Assembly (NCBI RefSeq): GCF_007421815.1
Contig: NZ_VLNT01000002.1
Location: 62,001-126,000 of the forward strand
Reading direction: 5' to 3'
Length of the DNA stretch: 64,000 nucleotides
Origin: Aeromicrobium piscarium
GTDB lineage: Bacteria; Actinomycetota; Actinomycetes; Propionibacteriales; Nocardioidaceae
The stretch's first letter is position 1. Each line of letters starts with the position of its first letter. This document shows, in pieces, positions 47,338 to 55,864 of this stretch. The notes below the pieces were generated by a model, which searched no databases, was not told where the DNA came from, and saw nothing but the letters and a program-made list of their open reading frames with translations. The position numbers and the translations under genes are program-made.

Positions 47338-48197
47338 GCCGAACCGAGTGGTCCGCGCGGGCGGAGGAGCACCGCGCACGCGTCGAGCCCTGGACCCGAG
47401 AGCGTGTAAGGCGCCGTGAGGTCGGCGAGAAGCATCCCGTGTGGGACTTCCTCTTCGAGTACTACAACCTCTCCCCCGGTGGCCTCGAGCGCTGGCATCC
47501 CGGTCTGGGCCACGCCCTGGCCGAGGCACCCGAATACGTCCGGCTCGCATCGTACGCCCGCCTCGACGATCGCACCGTGACCGCAGATCCGTCGCGGCTG
47601 CCGGCCCGGTTGCCGGGATTGACCTGGACGCGTGAGCTGCTGTCGCGTACCGCCGGGCGTCCGGCGCGCTGGGGCTGCTTCGGCCTGCACGAATGGGCCA
47701 TGGTGTATCGCCAGCCCGGCGACCGGCGCCATGCCGCCCGCCTGCGGCTCGGACCTTCGGCGACAGACGCGGTCGTGGAGTCCCACCGTCTGGCATGCAC
47801 CCACGCCGACGCCTACCGCTTCTACACCGCCGACGCACGTCCCCTCAATCGACCGGCACCCACGCGCGACAACCAGCTCGAGTTGGAGCAACCCGGCTGT
47901 TTACACGCGAACATGGATCTGTACCGCATCGCGTTCCGGATGCTGCCTTTCCTCGACTCGGACACCGTCGCCGATGCCTTCGAGCTGGCCGCCGAGATCC
48001 GCGAGGTCGATATGCGCGCCTCGCCCTATGATCTCCGCGCCCACGGCTTCGATCCGATCGCGGTCGAGACGGCGGAGGGCAAGGCGGAGTACGTCCGGCG
48101 GCAACGTGACGTCGCCGCTCGGGCCGAGCCGCTGCGCGAGCGGCTGTTGCGGGCGACGCATCGCCTCATCGAGAACGCACAGGAGGACGCGGCATGA
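47316..48197 (+). CDS. Conserved actinobacterial protein, sometimes annotated 3-methyladenine DNA glycosylase
   Basis: About 293 aa, mostly helical and Arg-rich, no TM. WSARAEEHRARVEPWTRERVRRRE and GEKHPVWDFLFEYYNLSPGGLERWHPGLG near the N-terminus, then RFYTADARPLNR and QPGCLHANMDLYRIAFRMLPFLDSD. I recall this family under the label 3-methyladenine DNA glycosylase in databases but know no experimental support. ATG 47316 lies inside zur (22 nt overlap); the longer open frame upstream is zur antiframe. The 3' end overlaps the GNAT gene by 4 nt. Confidence 0.6.
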   Translation: MRRLRVLSRTEWSARAEEHRARVEPWTRERVRRREVGEKHPVWDFLFEYYNLSPGGLERWHPGLGHALAEAPEYVRLASYARLDDRTVTADPSRLPARLPGLTWTRELLSRTAGRPARWGCFGLHEWAMVYRQPGDRRHAARLRLGPSATDAVVESHRLACTHADAYRFYTADARPLNRPAPTRDNQLELEQPGCLHANMDLYRIAFRMLPFLDSDTVADAFELAAEIREVDMRASPYDLRAHGFDPIAVETAEGKAEYVRRQRDVAARAEPLRERLLRATHRLIENAQEDAA

Positions 48198-48637
48198 CCG
48201 ACGACGACCCGGTGGCGAAGGACGGCGATGACCTCACCGCCCGCGACGTCTACGCGATCTGGCAGATCCGCGACGCGGTGTTCGCCGTCGAGCAGCAGTG
48301 CGACGAGCCCGATGTCGACGGCATCGACCTACTGCCCACGACCACGCATCTGTGGTGCGCCGATGCGAACGGTCTGACCAGCTACCTGCGCACCTATGTC
48401 ACCGAAGACGGTACGCGTCGAATCGGCCGGGTCGCGACGCGCAAGGACGCCCGGGGCCGAGGGCTCTCCAGCAGGCTACTGCGCTGCGTCCACGATCGCT
48501 GGGGCGCCGAGGAGATCCGCATCGGCGCGCAGGCCTATCTGGAAGAGTGGTACGGCTCCTTCGGCTACGAACGATCCGGCGACGGCTACGTCGAGGCCGG
48601 TATCCCCCACGTGCCGATGATCCGTCTAGGCTCCTGA
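48194..48637 (+). CDS. GNAT family N-acetyltransferase, ElaA-like
   Basis: 147 aa. IWQIRDAVFAVEQQCDEPDVDGIDLLPTTTHLW is the ElaA-type N-terminal signature; the acetyl-CoA motif A is RIGRVATRKDARGRGLSSRLL, and AQAYLEEWYGSFGYERSG follows. The substrate is unknown. The ATG overlaps the preceding stop (ATGA). A perfect 18-nt palindrome follows the stop directly. Confidence 0.85.
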   Translation: MTDDDPVAKDGDDLTARDVYAIWQIRDAVFAVEQQCDEPDVDGIDLLPTTTHLWCADANGLTSYLRTYVTEDGTRRIGRVATRKDARGRGLSSRLLRCVHDRWGAEEIRIGAQAYLEEWYGSFGYERSGDGYVEAGIPHVPMIRLGS

Positions 48638-48655
48638 CCCCCGGCGCGCCGGGGG
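48638..48655 (+). terminator. GC-only palindrome after the GNAT gene
   Basis: CCCCCGGCGCGCCGGGGG begins at the base after the TGA. It is a perfect palindrome of 18 nt with no T-tract, and repeat locus D follows within 3 bp. Probably a terminator. Confidence 0.6.
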
Positions 48656-48657
48656 GA

Positions 48658-48772
48658 GCGGTGAGTTACGCACCCCTCGAGCCTGCTGGCGGTCCGGCAG
48701 GCACCTCTCGCGAATGTTGAGAGGTGCGTAACTCACCGCCCACGACAACGAGGGGTGCGTAACTCACCGCCC
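48658..48772. repeat. Dispersed 3'-end repeat, locus D (L-L-R-R)
   Basis: Left units: 48658-48678 (GCGGTGAGTTACGCACCCCT) and 48688-48709, whose middle has been replaced (GGCGGTCCGGCAGGCACCTC). Right units: 48719-48741 (GAGAGGTGCGTAACTCACCG) and 48750-48772 (GAGGGGTGCGTAACTCACCG). It lies between two convergent genes, 21 bp after one stop and 11 bp after the other. Confidence 0.88.
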
Positions 48773-48783
48773 GATGGTGGAGG

Positions 48784-49578
48784 TCAGGCCGGTTCGACCG
48801 GGACCTGCTCAGGAGCGGCGTCACCCTGCTCCGCCGAAGGCAGCGCCAGCGCTGCGAGAGCCGACTCGATCCGCTGACGCAACGAAGCCTCGTACTCGAT
48901 GATCGGCTGGAGCGCGTCGCGGTACTGAGTGCCGTAGGTGAACGATGCGCTGCCCCCGGCGTCGAGCTCGGTGGCAGCCGCGGTGGCTTCGTCGATCACG
49001 TGCTGCAAGGCGGCGTCGACCCCCGCCGCGAGCTCCTCCTGGCCTGGCGGGACCTCGACAGCGTCGAAATCCGCCCGCGTCTGATTCATGAGCGGAATCA
49101 GCTCATCGCGGACCGGCGCGCCACTGGCCACCGGTCCACCAACCACCCGTTGAGGCAGGTCGGCATCGAGGGCCTCCTGCGCAGCGGCCACGAAAGGCGC
49201 ACCCACCGCCCATTCCTCGACGACATCCGCAGCGACGTCGAGTCGTTCCTGCAACGCCGCCCGGCGCTGCAGAGCATCGCGGAAGTCCACGGATCGGTCA
49301 CTGCCGTACTCGGGAACGTCCTGCGCAGCGGGGAGTCCCGCACGCAGGTCTTCGGCCAACTCGATCCCGTGGTGGGGCTCGGCCTGCAGATCGACCGTGC
49401 TCAACCGCTCGGTGAGCTCGATCTGGAAGGAATCCAGGGCACCGTTCAGGCGCGCCGCCTCGGCCTCAGCTCGCTCGACCGCCTCGTTCTTCTGATGGCG
49501 ATCGACCAGATAGATGCCGGTGCCGCCGACGAGCAGCAACAGCACCGTCAGCAGGCCGAGGGTCGGGCGGATCCTCAT
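48784..49578 (-). CDS. Signal-anchored extracytoplasmic protein of unknown function, coupled to cimA
   Basis: 264 aa. One N-terminal TM (about 8-24, GLLTVLLLLVGGTGIYLV) then a helical, Glu/Ala-rich domain with heptads (ERAEAEAARLNGALDSFQIELTERL) predicted outside. No family is recognised. The ATG overlaps the cimA stop (ATGA), so it should be made together with citramalate synthase. The region before ATG 49578 is inside cimA and out of frame. Nothing links it to amino acid synthesis. Confidence 0.65.
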   Translation of the reverse strand: MRIRPTLGLLTVLLLLVGGTGIYLVDRHQKNEAVERAEAEAARLNGALDSFQIELTERLSTVDLQAEPHHGIELAEDLRAGLPAAQDVPEYGSDRSVDFRDALQRRAALQERLDVAADVVEEWAVGAPFVAAAQEALDADLPQRVVGGPVASGAPVRDELIPLMNQTRADFDAVEVPPGQEELAAGVDAALQHVIDEATAAATELDAGGSASFTYGTQYRDALQPIIEYEASLRQRIESALAALALPSAEQGDAAPEQVPVEPA

Positions 49579-51197
49579 CGCAGCGGCGCAACCTCGTGTC
49601 GTCGCAGTCCGTACGTGACGGCATCGACGAGCGCCTTCCAGGAGGCCTCGACCATATTGGCGCCGACACCGACCGTGACCCACGTGGCCACCCCGTCGGT
49701 CGTGTCGATGAGCACCCGGGTGATCGCATCGGTCCCGTGCCCCTGATCGAGGATGCGGACCCGGAAGTCGGTGAGATGGAAACGCGCCACATCGGGGTAT
49801 ACCTGCTCGATCGCCTGGCGCAGCGCGTGGTCGAGCGCGTTGACGGGACCGTTACCCTCGCCGATGACCGCGAGACGGTGACCGCCCGCCCGCAGCTTGA
49901 CGGTCGCCTCCGCGAGGGCCTCGCCGGCCCCGGCCGACTCGGCGATGACCCGCCAGGACTCGATATCGAAGTAGCTCGGGCGGCCCCCCTCGACCTCCTC
50001 CATGAGCAACAGTTCGAAGGAGGCGTCGGCCGCCTCGAAGGTGTAACCCTCCTGTTCCATGCGCTTGACCCGGTCGGTCACGCGCGAGAGGGTCTCCGCG
50101 TCCCCGGAGAGATCGAAGCCCAGCTCGCGCCCCTTCAGCTCGATGGTGGCGCGGCCCGCCATCTCCGAGACGAGCAGGCGCATGTCGTTGCCGACGAGCG
50201 CAGGGTCCATGTGCTGATAGAGATCGGGGTCGACGCGGATGGCGCTGGCGTGCAGACCCGCCTTGTGCGCGAAGGCCGAGACTCCCGTGTACGGCTGCCG
50301 GGCCGATGGCGGGTAGTTGGTGATCTCGCTGATCGCGTGGGCGATCCGGGTCGCGTCGCGTAGCGCCCCCTCGGGCATGACCGACATGCCGAGCTTGAAC
50401 TCGAGGTTGGCGACGCTGGTGATGAGGTCGGCATTGCCGGTGCGCTCGCCGTACCCGTTGATGCAGCCCTGTAGGTGGGTCGCACCCGCGCGCACGGCGG
50501 CCAACGAGTTCGCCACGGCACAGCCGGTGTCGTTGTGGGCGTGGATGCCGAGGCGCGCCCCGGTCGTCTCCTTGACCTCGGCGACGATATCGCCGACCCA
50601 GTGCGGCAGCATGCCGCCGTTGGTATCGCACAGGACCGCGACCTCGGCGCCGGCCTCGATCGCCGTGCGGACGACCTCCAAGGCGTATGCCTTGTTGTCC
50701 AGGAAGCCGTTGAAGAAGTGTTCGCAGTCCAAGAACACGCGCTGCCCTTCGCGACGCAGGTGCTCCACGGTGTCGCGCACCATGGCGAGGTTCTCCTCCA
50801 AGGTGGTGCGCAGCGCGAGCTCGACGTGCTTGTCGTGGCTCTTGGCGACGAGGGTGACCACCGAGGCGCCGCTATCGCGCAGGGCCGCTACCAGCGGATC
50901 ATCCGCGGCGGCGACACCCGCGCGCCGCGTGGCACCGAAGGCCGCGAGCGTCGCGTGCTCGAGGTCGAGCTCCTTGGCGGCGAGAGCGAAGAACTCGGTG
51001 TCCTTCGGATTCGATCCGGGCCAACCTCCCTCGATGTACCCCACCCCCAGGTCGTCGAGGTGCTGTGCGATCGTCAGCTTGTCCTGCACGGAGAGGTTGA
51101 GCCCCTCCTGCTGGGCGCCGTCGCGCATCGTCGTGTCGTACACGTGGAAGTCCGCGCGGGCCATGGTGCCGTGCGCCGGGGTGTCGCTGCTGCTCAT
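49575..51197 (-). CDS. cimA: (R)-citramalate synthase CimA
   Basis: Condenses pyruvate and acetyl-CoA to citramalate, giving 2-oxobutyrate for isoleucine without threonine. 540 aa. The LeuA-type TIM barrel has HVYDTTMRDGAQQEGLNLSV, YIEGGWPGSNPKDTEFF, CDTNGGMLPHWV and GIHAHNDTGCAVANSLAAVRAGATHLQG; the C-terminal allosteric domain carries GEGNGPVNALDHALRQAI. The EGGWPGSNPKD and length fit the citramalate branch rather than LeuA or homocitrate synthase. GAAGGAACG precedes the ATG, and a leader-peptide attenuator lies upstream. Confidence 0.88.
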   Translation of the reverse strand: MSSSDTPAHGTMARADFHVYDTTMRDGAQQEGLNLSVQDKLTIAQHLDDLGVGYIEGGWPGSNPKDTEFFALAAKELDLEHATLAAFGATRRAGVAAADDPLVAALRDSGASVVTLVAKSHDKHVELALRTTLEENLAMVRDTVEHLRREGQRVFLDCEHFFNGFLDNKAYALEVVRTAIEAGAEVAVLCDTNGGMLPHWVGDIVAEVKETTGARLGIHAHNDTGCAVANSLAAVRAGATHLQGCINGYGERTGNADLITSVANLEFKLGMSVMPEGALRDATRIAHAISEITNYPPSARQPYTGVSAFAHKAGLHASAIRVDPDLYQHMDPALVGNDMRLLVSEMAGRATIELKGRELGFDLSGDAETLSRVTDRVKRMEQEGYTFEAADASFELLLMEEVEGGRPSYFDIESWRVIAESAGAGEALAEATVKLRAGGHRLAVIGEGNGPVNALDHALRQAIEQVYPDVARFHLTDFRVRILDQGHGTDAITRVLIDTTDGVATWVTVGVGANMVEASWKALVDAVTYGLRRHEVAPLR

Positions 51198-51235
51198 CGT
51201 TCCTTCGGTCCTTCGCTTCTGACTGGTGCGCGGCC

Positions 51236-51263
51236 AACAAAAAAGCCCCCCGATACGGGAGGC
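51236..51263 (-). terminator. Attenuator terminator in the cimA leader
   Basis: Minus-strand GCCTCCCG-TAT-CGGGGGGC (8 bp with one G-U) is followed by CTTTTTTG, the only hairpin with a true T-tract I found in this window. It is 39 nt upstream of the cimA ATG and 29 nt after the leader-peptide stop, the arrangement of a translation-controlled attenuator. A second hairpin (arms 51266-51274 and 51283-51291, CGCGTCGAC) lies between leader stop and terminator. Confidence 0.85.
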
Positions 51264-51291
51264 GGCGCGTCGACGGGGTGGTGTCGACGCG

Positions 51292-51333
51292 CTAGGCGAT
51301 GATGATCGAGACGTTGGTCACGGGCACCAGCAT
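51292..51333 (-). CDS. Ile/Val-rich leader peptide of the cimA attenuator
   Basis: Thirteen codons from ATG 51333 encode MLVPVTNVSIIIA and stop at 51292. It has three consecutive Ile codons just before the stop, plus three Val and one Leu. A shorter leaderless form can start at GTG 51321 (MTNVSIIIA), which lies 7 nt after a TATGCT box (51329-51334). Ribosome stalling at ATC codons when charged Ile-tRNA is scarce would favour read-through into cimA. Sequence is read directly; mechanism is by analogy with ilv leaders. Confidence 0.75.
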   Translation of the reverse strand: MLVPVTNVSIIIA

Positions 51334-51338
51334 AGACT
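51329..51338. promoter_or_regulatory. Overlapping divergent -10 boxes for the cimA leader and 51348
   Basis: AGCATAGACT contains minus-strand TATGCT (51329-51334) and plus-strand TAGACT (51333-51338), which share two base pairs. TAGACT ends 9 nt before ATG 51348 and TATGCT ends 7 nt before GTG 51321, so both transcripts may be leaderless and their promoters cannot be occupied together. No clear -35 is seen. Confidence 0.5.
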
Positions 51339-51347
51339 GGCGCGACG

Positions 51348-52037
51348 ATGAGCACCACAGCAGTCCCACGCCCCGGACAGGTCGACGTCATGTATGCCGT
51401 CGTCACGACCTCGCCGCTCGAGCGCGACGATCCCTTGCCGACCGGCCTTGAGCCCCTCCTACGGCGCAACGGCACCAATGAGCAGCTGTTGGCGATGTGG
51501 CGCGAACGCGAGCACGCGCAGGTGCTGCTGCGCTCGGTACCGCTGGCCGATGCGGGCGAGACCCATCTGCGCACCCGCGCGGCCGCGCTGGCGCTAGCTG
51601 CGGAGAACGACGGGGTCGTGGTCGATCTCGCGATTCCGCGGCTGGTGGAGCCTCCCTCGGGAGAGCTGAGCCTCGCGTACTCCGATGCCTGGGTCATGGT
51701 GCACTACGAGGTCGCCGACCGCGGCGCGATCGGCAGCCGGGGACTGGAGTCCTTCGGCCTGCCCGAACTGTGCGTCACGGTGCCCGACGGCGCCGATCCG
51801 GCGATGTGCGGCGCGGTCACCAGCGGGCTCACCCATCGTCTCCTCGACGAGTGGCCGCAGATGGACCCCGTCGGGCCGGCGGTCATCACGTTGCGCGATA
51901 TCGCCTTCGGACTGGGCGATCCGCAGGCCGCCGAGATCGGCACCGAGCGCCGGATCCGGATCGAGATCGGCTACGACGACATCGCGCACGAGCTCGACGT
52001 CACCCTCCTCGACGACCCGGCGCTCCTCTTCGCCTGA
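51348..52037 (+). CDS. Conserved hypothetical cytoplasmic protein, divergent from cimA
   Basis: 229 aa acidic protein with no TM or signal. Features: VDVMYAVVTTSPLERDDPLPTGLEPLL, an Ala/Arg helix RTRAAALALAAEN, then VVVDLAIPRLVEPPSGELSLAYSDAWVMVHYEV. I do not recognise a family. Its start is 15 bp from the cimA leader start on the other strand, so the pair probably shares control. No regulator-type DNA-binding motif is apparent. Confidence 0.6.
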   Translation: MSTTAVPRPGQVDVMYAVVTTSPLERDDPLPTGLEPLLRRNGTNEQLLAMWREREHAQVLLRSVPLADAGETHLRTRAAALALAAENDGVVVDLAIPRLVEPPSGELSLAYSDAWVMVHYEVADRGAIGSRGLESFGLPELCVTVPDGADPAMCGAVTSGLTHRLLDEWPQMDPVGPAVITLRDIAFGLGDPQAAEIGTERRIRIEIGYDDIAHELDVTLLDDPALLFA

Positions 52038-52123
52038 CTCCCCTCCTCAGGCTGTGGCGCTAGGCCATCAACCTCACCGGCACCTCATAACGTTGACCAG
52101 CTACCGCCACCGAGGCTGTGGGA

Positions 52124-53575
52124 TCAGACGGTGCTGATGTCGTCGGTGACGTGCGGCGGCTCGGGGCGTGGGGCGAGGTTCGCCAGCGACTCCGGGCGCA
52201 GGATCTCGTCGAGCGTCGCAGCGGGGAGCAGCTCGCGTTCGAGGATCAGCTCCGCCACCCCCCGGCCGGTCGCAAGTGCCTCCTTGGCGACCTCGGTGGC
52301 CGCCGCATAGCCGATGTATGGGTTGAGCGCGGTCACGAGCCCGATGGAGTTCGCGACCTCCGAGCGCAGTAGCTCGCGGTTGGCGGTGATGCCGTCGACA
52401 CAGCGCGACGCGAGCACCAGGATCGCCTCGCGCAGCCGTGAGAGCCCGGCCGACAGCGAGTAGCAGATGACCGGCTCGAAGGCGTTCAGCTGGAGCTGGC
52501 CGGCCTCGGCCGCCATCGACACCGTGACATCGTGCCCTATGATCTGGAAGGCGACCTGGTTGACCACCTCGGGGATCACCGGGTTGACCTTGCCCGGCAT
52601 GATGCTCGATCCGGCCTGGACGGCGGGCAGATTGATCTCGTTCAGGCCAGCGCGCGGTCCCGACGAGAGCAGCCGCAGGTCGTTGCAGATCTTGGACAGC
52701 TTGACGGCCACGCGCTTCAGCGTCCCCGACAGCTGGACGAAGGCGCCGCAGTCCTGTGTGGCCTCGATGAGATCGACGGCCGGCACGAGCGGCAGGTCGG
52801 TGATCTCGGCCAGGTGCGTGCACGCGGACTGGACATAGCCCGCCGGGGCATTGAGCTGCGTGCCGATCGCGGTGGCGCCGAGGTTGATCTCGTGCAGCAG
52901 CATGACCGCCTCACCGAGCCGAGCCCGGTCCTCGCCGATCATCAGGCTGTAGGTGCGGAACTCCTGCCCCAGGGTCATGGGTACCGCGTCCTGAAGCTGG
53001 GTCCTTCCCATCTTGAGCACGTCGTGGAACTCATCGGCCTTGCGGGCGAACGACTCCTCGAGCACGGCCATCGCCTCCAGCAGCGACTTCGTGGCCATGA
53101 TGATCGCGATCTTGATCGCGGTCGGATAGACGTCGTTGGTCGACTGGCTCAGATTGACGTGCTCGTTGGGATGCAGGCGCGTGTAGTCGCCCTTGGGATG
53201 GCCGAGGTTCTCGAGTGCCAGATTGGCGATCACCTCGTTGGCGTTCATATTGGTCGAGGTGCCGGCCCCGCCCTGGATGACGTCGACGATGAACTGGTCG
53301 TGCAGCGCGCCGGCCCTGATCTGCTCACAGGCATCGCGGATCGCCTCGAATCGCTCGTCGTCGAGCAGTCCGAGCTCATGATTGGCCGTCGCGGCCGCCT
53401 GCTTGACGCCGACGAGCGCCTCCACCAGATAGGGACTGCCCTCGATCGGAATGCCCGTGATCGGGAAGTTCTCCAGCGCACGAAGTGTGTGCACTCCCCA
53501 GTAGACGTCGGCCGGCACCTCGCGGTCACCGATGAGATCGTGCTCGCTGCGCGTGGAGGAGTCCATGACCTCCAT
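52124..53575 (-). CDS. aspA: Aspartate ammonia-lyase
   Basis: Deaminates L-aspartate to fumarate and ammonia. 483 aa of the fumarase/aspartase superfamily. DLIGDREVPADVYWGVHTLRALENFPITG is the aspartase N-terminus; HPNEHVNLSQSTNDVYPTA and the mobile loop GSSIMPGKVNPVIPEVVNQ contain the catalytic region. VIPEVVNQV separates aspartase from fumarase C. Start is ATG 53575 or ATG 53566; the latter has GGAGG too close to be used. It ends 87 bp from the convergent 51348 gene. Confidence 0.9.
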   Translation of the reverse strand: MEVMDSSTRSEHDLIGDREVPADVYWGVHTLRALENFPITGIPIEGSPYLVEALVGVKQAAATANHELGLLDDERFEAIRDACEQIRAGALHDQFIVDVIQGGAGTSTNMNANEVIANLALENLGHPKGDYTRLHPNEHVNLSQSTNDVYPTAIKIAIIMATKSLLEAMAVLEESFARKADEFHDVLKMGRTQLQDAVPMTLGQEFRTYSLMIGEDRARLGEAVMLLHEINLGATAIGTQLNAPAGYVQSACTHLAEITDLPLVPAVDLIEATQDCGAFVQLSGTLKRVAVKLSKICNDLRLLSSGPRAGLNEINLPAVQAGSSIMPGKVNPVIPEVVNQVAFQIIGHDVTVSMAAEAGQLQLNAFEPVICYSLSAGLSRLREAILVLASRCVDGITANRELLRSEVANSIGLVTALNPYIGYAAATEVAKEALATGRGVAELILERELLPAATLDEILRPESLANLAPRPEPPHVTDDISTV

Positions 53576-53671
53576 CCAACCACCCGGACGTGGCCGACTG
53601 GCGGGTAACCAGAGGCGTGTCCGCGGCGTCGCGGCGACCGTCCCACAGAAGGGCCACCGCGGCGCGCGCGA

Positions 53672-54766
53672 TCAGATCAGACGGGTCATCCAGCCGTGCT
53701 CGTCGCGGGCGCGGCCGTACTGGATATCCACCAGGGCCTGGCGGATCGCCCCCGTCACCTTGCCGAGTTCGCCGTCCCCGGAAGTGACCTCGCCGCCGTT
53801 CCACTTCAGGGTGCCCACGGGGGTGATGACCGCGGCGGTGCCGCAGGCGAAGACCTCGGTGATCGTGCCGTCGGCGACGCCCTCACGCCATTCGTCGATG
53901 CTGACCTTGCGCTCGACGACCTCGTGGCCGAGGTCGCGGGCGAGCTGCAGGATCGAGTCGCGGGTCACGCCCTCGAGGATCGAGCCGTTCAGCTCCGGGG
54001 TGACGATCGAACCATCGGCGTGCACGAAGTACAGGTTCATGCCGCCGAGCTCCTCGATCCAGCGATGCTCGACAGCATCGAGGAAGGCGACCTGAGCGCA
54101 GCCGTGGGCGGCGGCCTCCTGCTGGGGCAAGAGGCTGGCGGCATAGTTGCCGCCGCACTTGGCGGCGCCGGTTCCGCCCACGCCGGCGCGGCTGAACTCC
54201 TCGGAGAGCCAGATCGAGACGGGCTTGATGCCTCCGGTGAAGTAGGCGCCCGCCGGCGAGGCGATCACCGAGTAGGTGACGTGCTGGCTGGGCCGCACCC
54301 CGAGGAAGACCTCCGAGGCGAACATGAACGGACGCAGGTAGAGGCTCTTCTCCTCTCCCGAGGGCACCCATGCGCGATCGGTCTCGACCAACGAGCGGAT
54401 CGAGCCGAGGAACCAGTCGAGCGGGAGCTCGGGCAGCGCGAGCCGGTGCGCCGACCGCTGGAGGCGCTCGCCATTGGCCTCGGGGCGGAACAGCCACACC
54501 GACCCGTCGGCGTGGCTGTAGGCCTTGAGACCTTCGAAGATCTCCTGGGCGTAGTGCAGGACGGCGGTGGCGGGATCGAGCTGCAAGGGCCCGTAGGGCA
54601 CGACGCGGGGGTCGTGCCAGTCCTCGGCCGGGGTCCACTCGGCCAGGAACATGTGATCGGTGAAGTGATTGCCGAATCCGGGGTTGGCGAGGATGCCGAC
54701 ACGTTCGGCTTCCCCGCGCGCGTGATCGGAGAGCTCGATGCGGGGGGCGAACGTGGGCGAGGTCAT
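53672..54766 (-). CDS. ilvE: Branched-chain amino acid aminotransferase
   Basis: Fold-type IV PLP enzyme catalysing the last step of Val, Leu and Ile synthesis. About 364 aa. LHYAQEIFEGLKAYSHADG, LYLRPFMFASEVFLGV, VGGTGAAKCGGNYAASL with the PLP Lys, LGGMNLYFVHADG and VFACGTAAVITPVG are canonical for the longer actinobacterial/eukaryotic type. TACCGT (54774-54779) ends 7 nt before ATG 54766, preferred over the upstream GTG. It follows leuB by 42 bp on the same strand. Confidence 0.94.
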   Translation of the reverse strand: MTSPTFAPRIELSDHARGEAERVGILANPGFGNHFTDHMFLAEWTPAEDWHDPRVVPYGPLQLDPATAVLHYAQEIFEGLKAYSHADGSVWLFRPEANGERLQRSAHRLALPELPLDWFLGSIRSLVETDRAWVPSGEEKSLYLRPFMFASEVFLGVRPSQHVTYSVIASPAGAYFTGGIKPVSIWLSEEFSRAGVGGTGAAKCGGNYAASLLPQQEAAAHGCAQVAFLDAVEHRWIEELGGMNLYFVHADGSIVTPELNGSILEGVTRDSILQLARDLGHEVVERKVSIDEWREGVADGTITEVFACGTAAVITPVGTLKWNGGEVTSGDGELGKVTGAIRQALVDIQYGRARDEHGWMTRLI

Positions 54767-54808
54767 AGAGGTCACGGTACTGCTTTCTGGTGGTCGAACG
54801 GTACGGGG

Positions 54809-55864
54809 TCAGGCGACCACCGATACCGCTGCGGCCACGCGTGACGCGATGGCCTCTCCCACCTCCTCGGTGCTGCGGGTACCGCTGCGCTCGGCGATAT
54901 CGGCCTCGACCGCGGAGGTCACGGCGGCGGCCGCCTCGGGGAGTCCCAGGTGCTCCAGCAGGAGCGCCGCCGAGAGGATGGCGGCGGTCGGGTCGGCCTT
55001 GCCCTGGCCCGCGATATCGGGGGCCGATCCGTGGACGGGCTCGAACATGCTGGGAGCCGTGCGATCGGGGTTGACATTACCGCTGGCCGCCAGGCCGATG
55101 CCACCGGTGACGGCAGCGGCCAGATCGGTCAGGATGTCGCCGAAGAGGTTGTCGGTGACGATGACGTCGAAGCGCCCGGGGTCGGTGGTGAGGAAGATCG
55201 TGGCGGCATCGACGTGGAGGTAGTCCACCGTGATCTCGGGGTACTCGGCGGCGACCTTCTCGACGGTGCGCGACCAGAGGTGGCCGGCATGCACGAGCAC
55301 GTTGTTCTTGTGCACGAGCGTGAGCTTCTTACGCGGACGTGCCTGGGCGCGCTCGAAGGCATCGCGGACGACCCGTTCGACGCCGAAGGCCGTGTTGAGG
55401 CTGACCTCGGTGGCGACCTCCTGCGGCGTGCCGACGCGGATCGCTCCGCCGTTGCCGACGTACGGACCCTCGGTGCCCTCGCGGACGACGATGAAGTCGA
55501 TCTCGCCGGGATCGCCCAGGGGCGTGGGCACACCAGGGAACAGCTTGCTCGGCCGCAGGTTAACGTAGTGGTCGAGCTCGAAACGCAGCCGCAGCAGCAG
55601 ACCGCGCTCGAGGACGCCCGACGGCACCGATGGATCGCCGACCGCACCGAGCAGGATGGCGTCGTGCTGACGGATCTCCTGCAGCACCGAATCGGGCAAG
55701 GTCTCGCCCGTCGCATGCCACCGCCGCGCGCCGAGGTCGTACTCGGTCGAGGTGAAGGCGACATCGTGGTGCTCGGCGATGACGTCGAGCACGCGCAGTG
55801 CTTGGGCAGTGACTTCGGGGCCGATGCCGTCGCCGGGCACGACAGCGAGCGAGAACGTGGTCAT
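54809..55864 (-). CDS. leuB: 3-Isopropylmalate dehydrogenase
   Basis: NAD-dependent oxidative decarboxylase of leucine synthesis, 351 aa; in organisms with CimA it also works on methylmalate. [61 protein letters not shown] (Lys), [22 protein letters not shown] and [18 protein letters not shown] are diagnostic. TAGGAT (55872-55877) ends 7 nt before ATG 55864. leuC and leuD are not in the window. Confidence 0.94.
   Translation of the reverse strand: MTTFSLAVVPGDGIGPEVTAQALRVLDVIAEHHDVAFTSTEYDLGARRWHATGETLPDSVLQEIRQHDAILLGAVGDPSVPSGVLERGLLLRLRFELDHYVNLRPSKLFPGVPTPLGDPGEIDFIVVREGTEGPYVGNGGAIRVGTPQEVATEVSLNTAFGVERVVRDAFERAQARPRKKLTLVHKNNVLVHAGHLWSRTVEKVAAEYPEITVDYLHVDAATIFLTTDPGRFDVIVTDNLFGDILTDLAAAVTGGIGLAASGNVNPDRTAPSMFEPVHGSAPDIAGQGKADPTAAILSAALLLEHLGLPEAAAAVTSAVEADIAERSGTRSTEEVGEAIASRVAAAVSVVA

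Noticed and set aside
51267..51290. GTCGAC-containing hairpin in the cimA leader as the main terminator
   Set aside because: It has no T-tract and sits directly after the leader stop; the later stem with TTTTTT is the terminator.
52038..52123. Another copy of the 3'-end repeat between 51348-gene and aspA
   Set aside because: Only short resemblance (GGCCATCA, ACCGCC); not enough to separate from chance.
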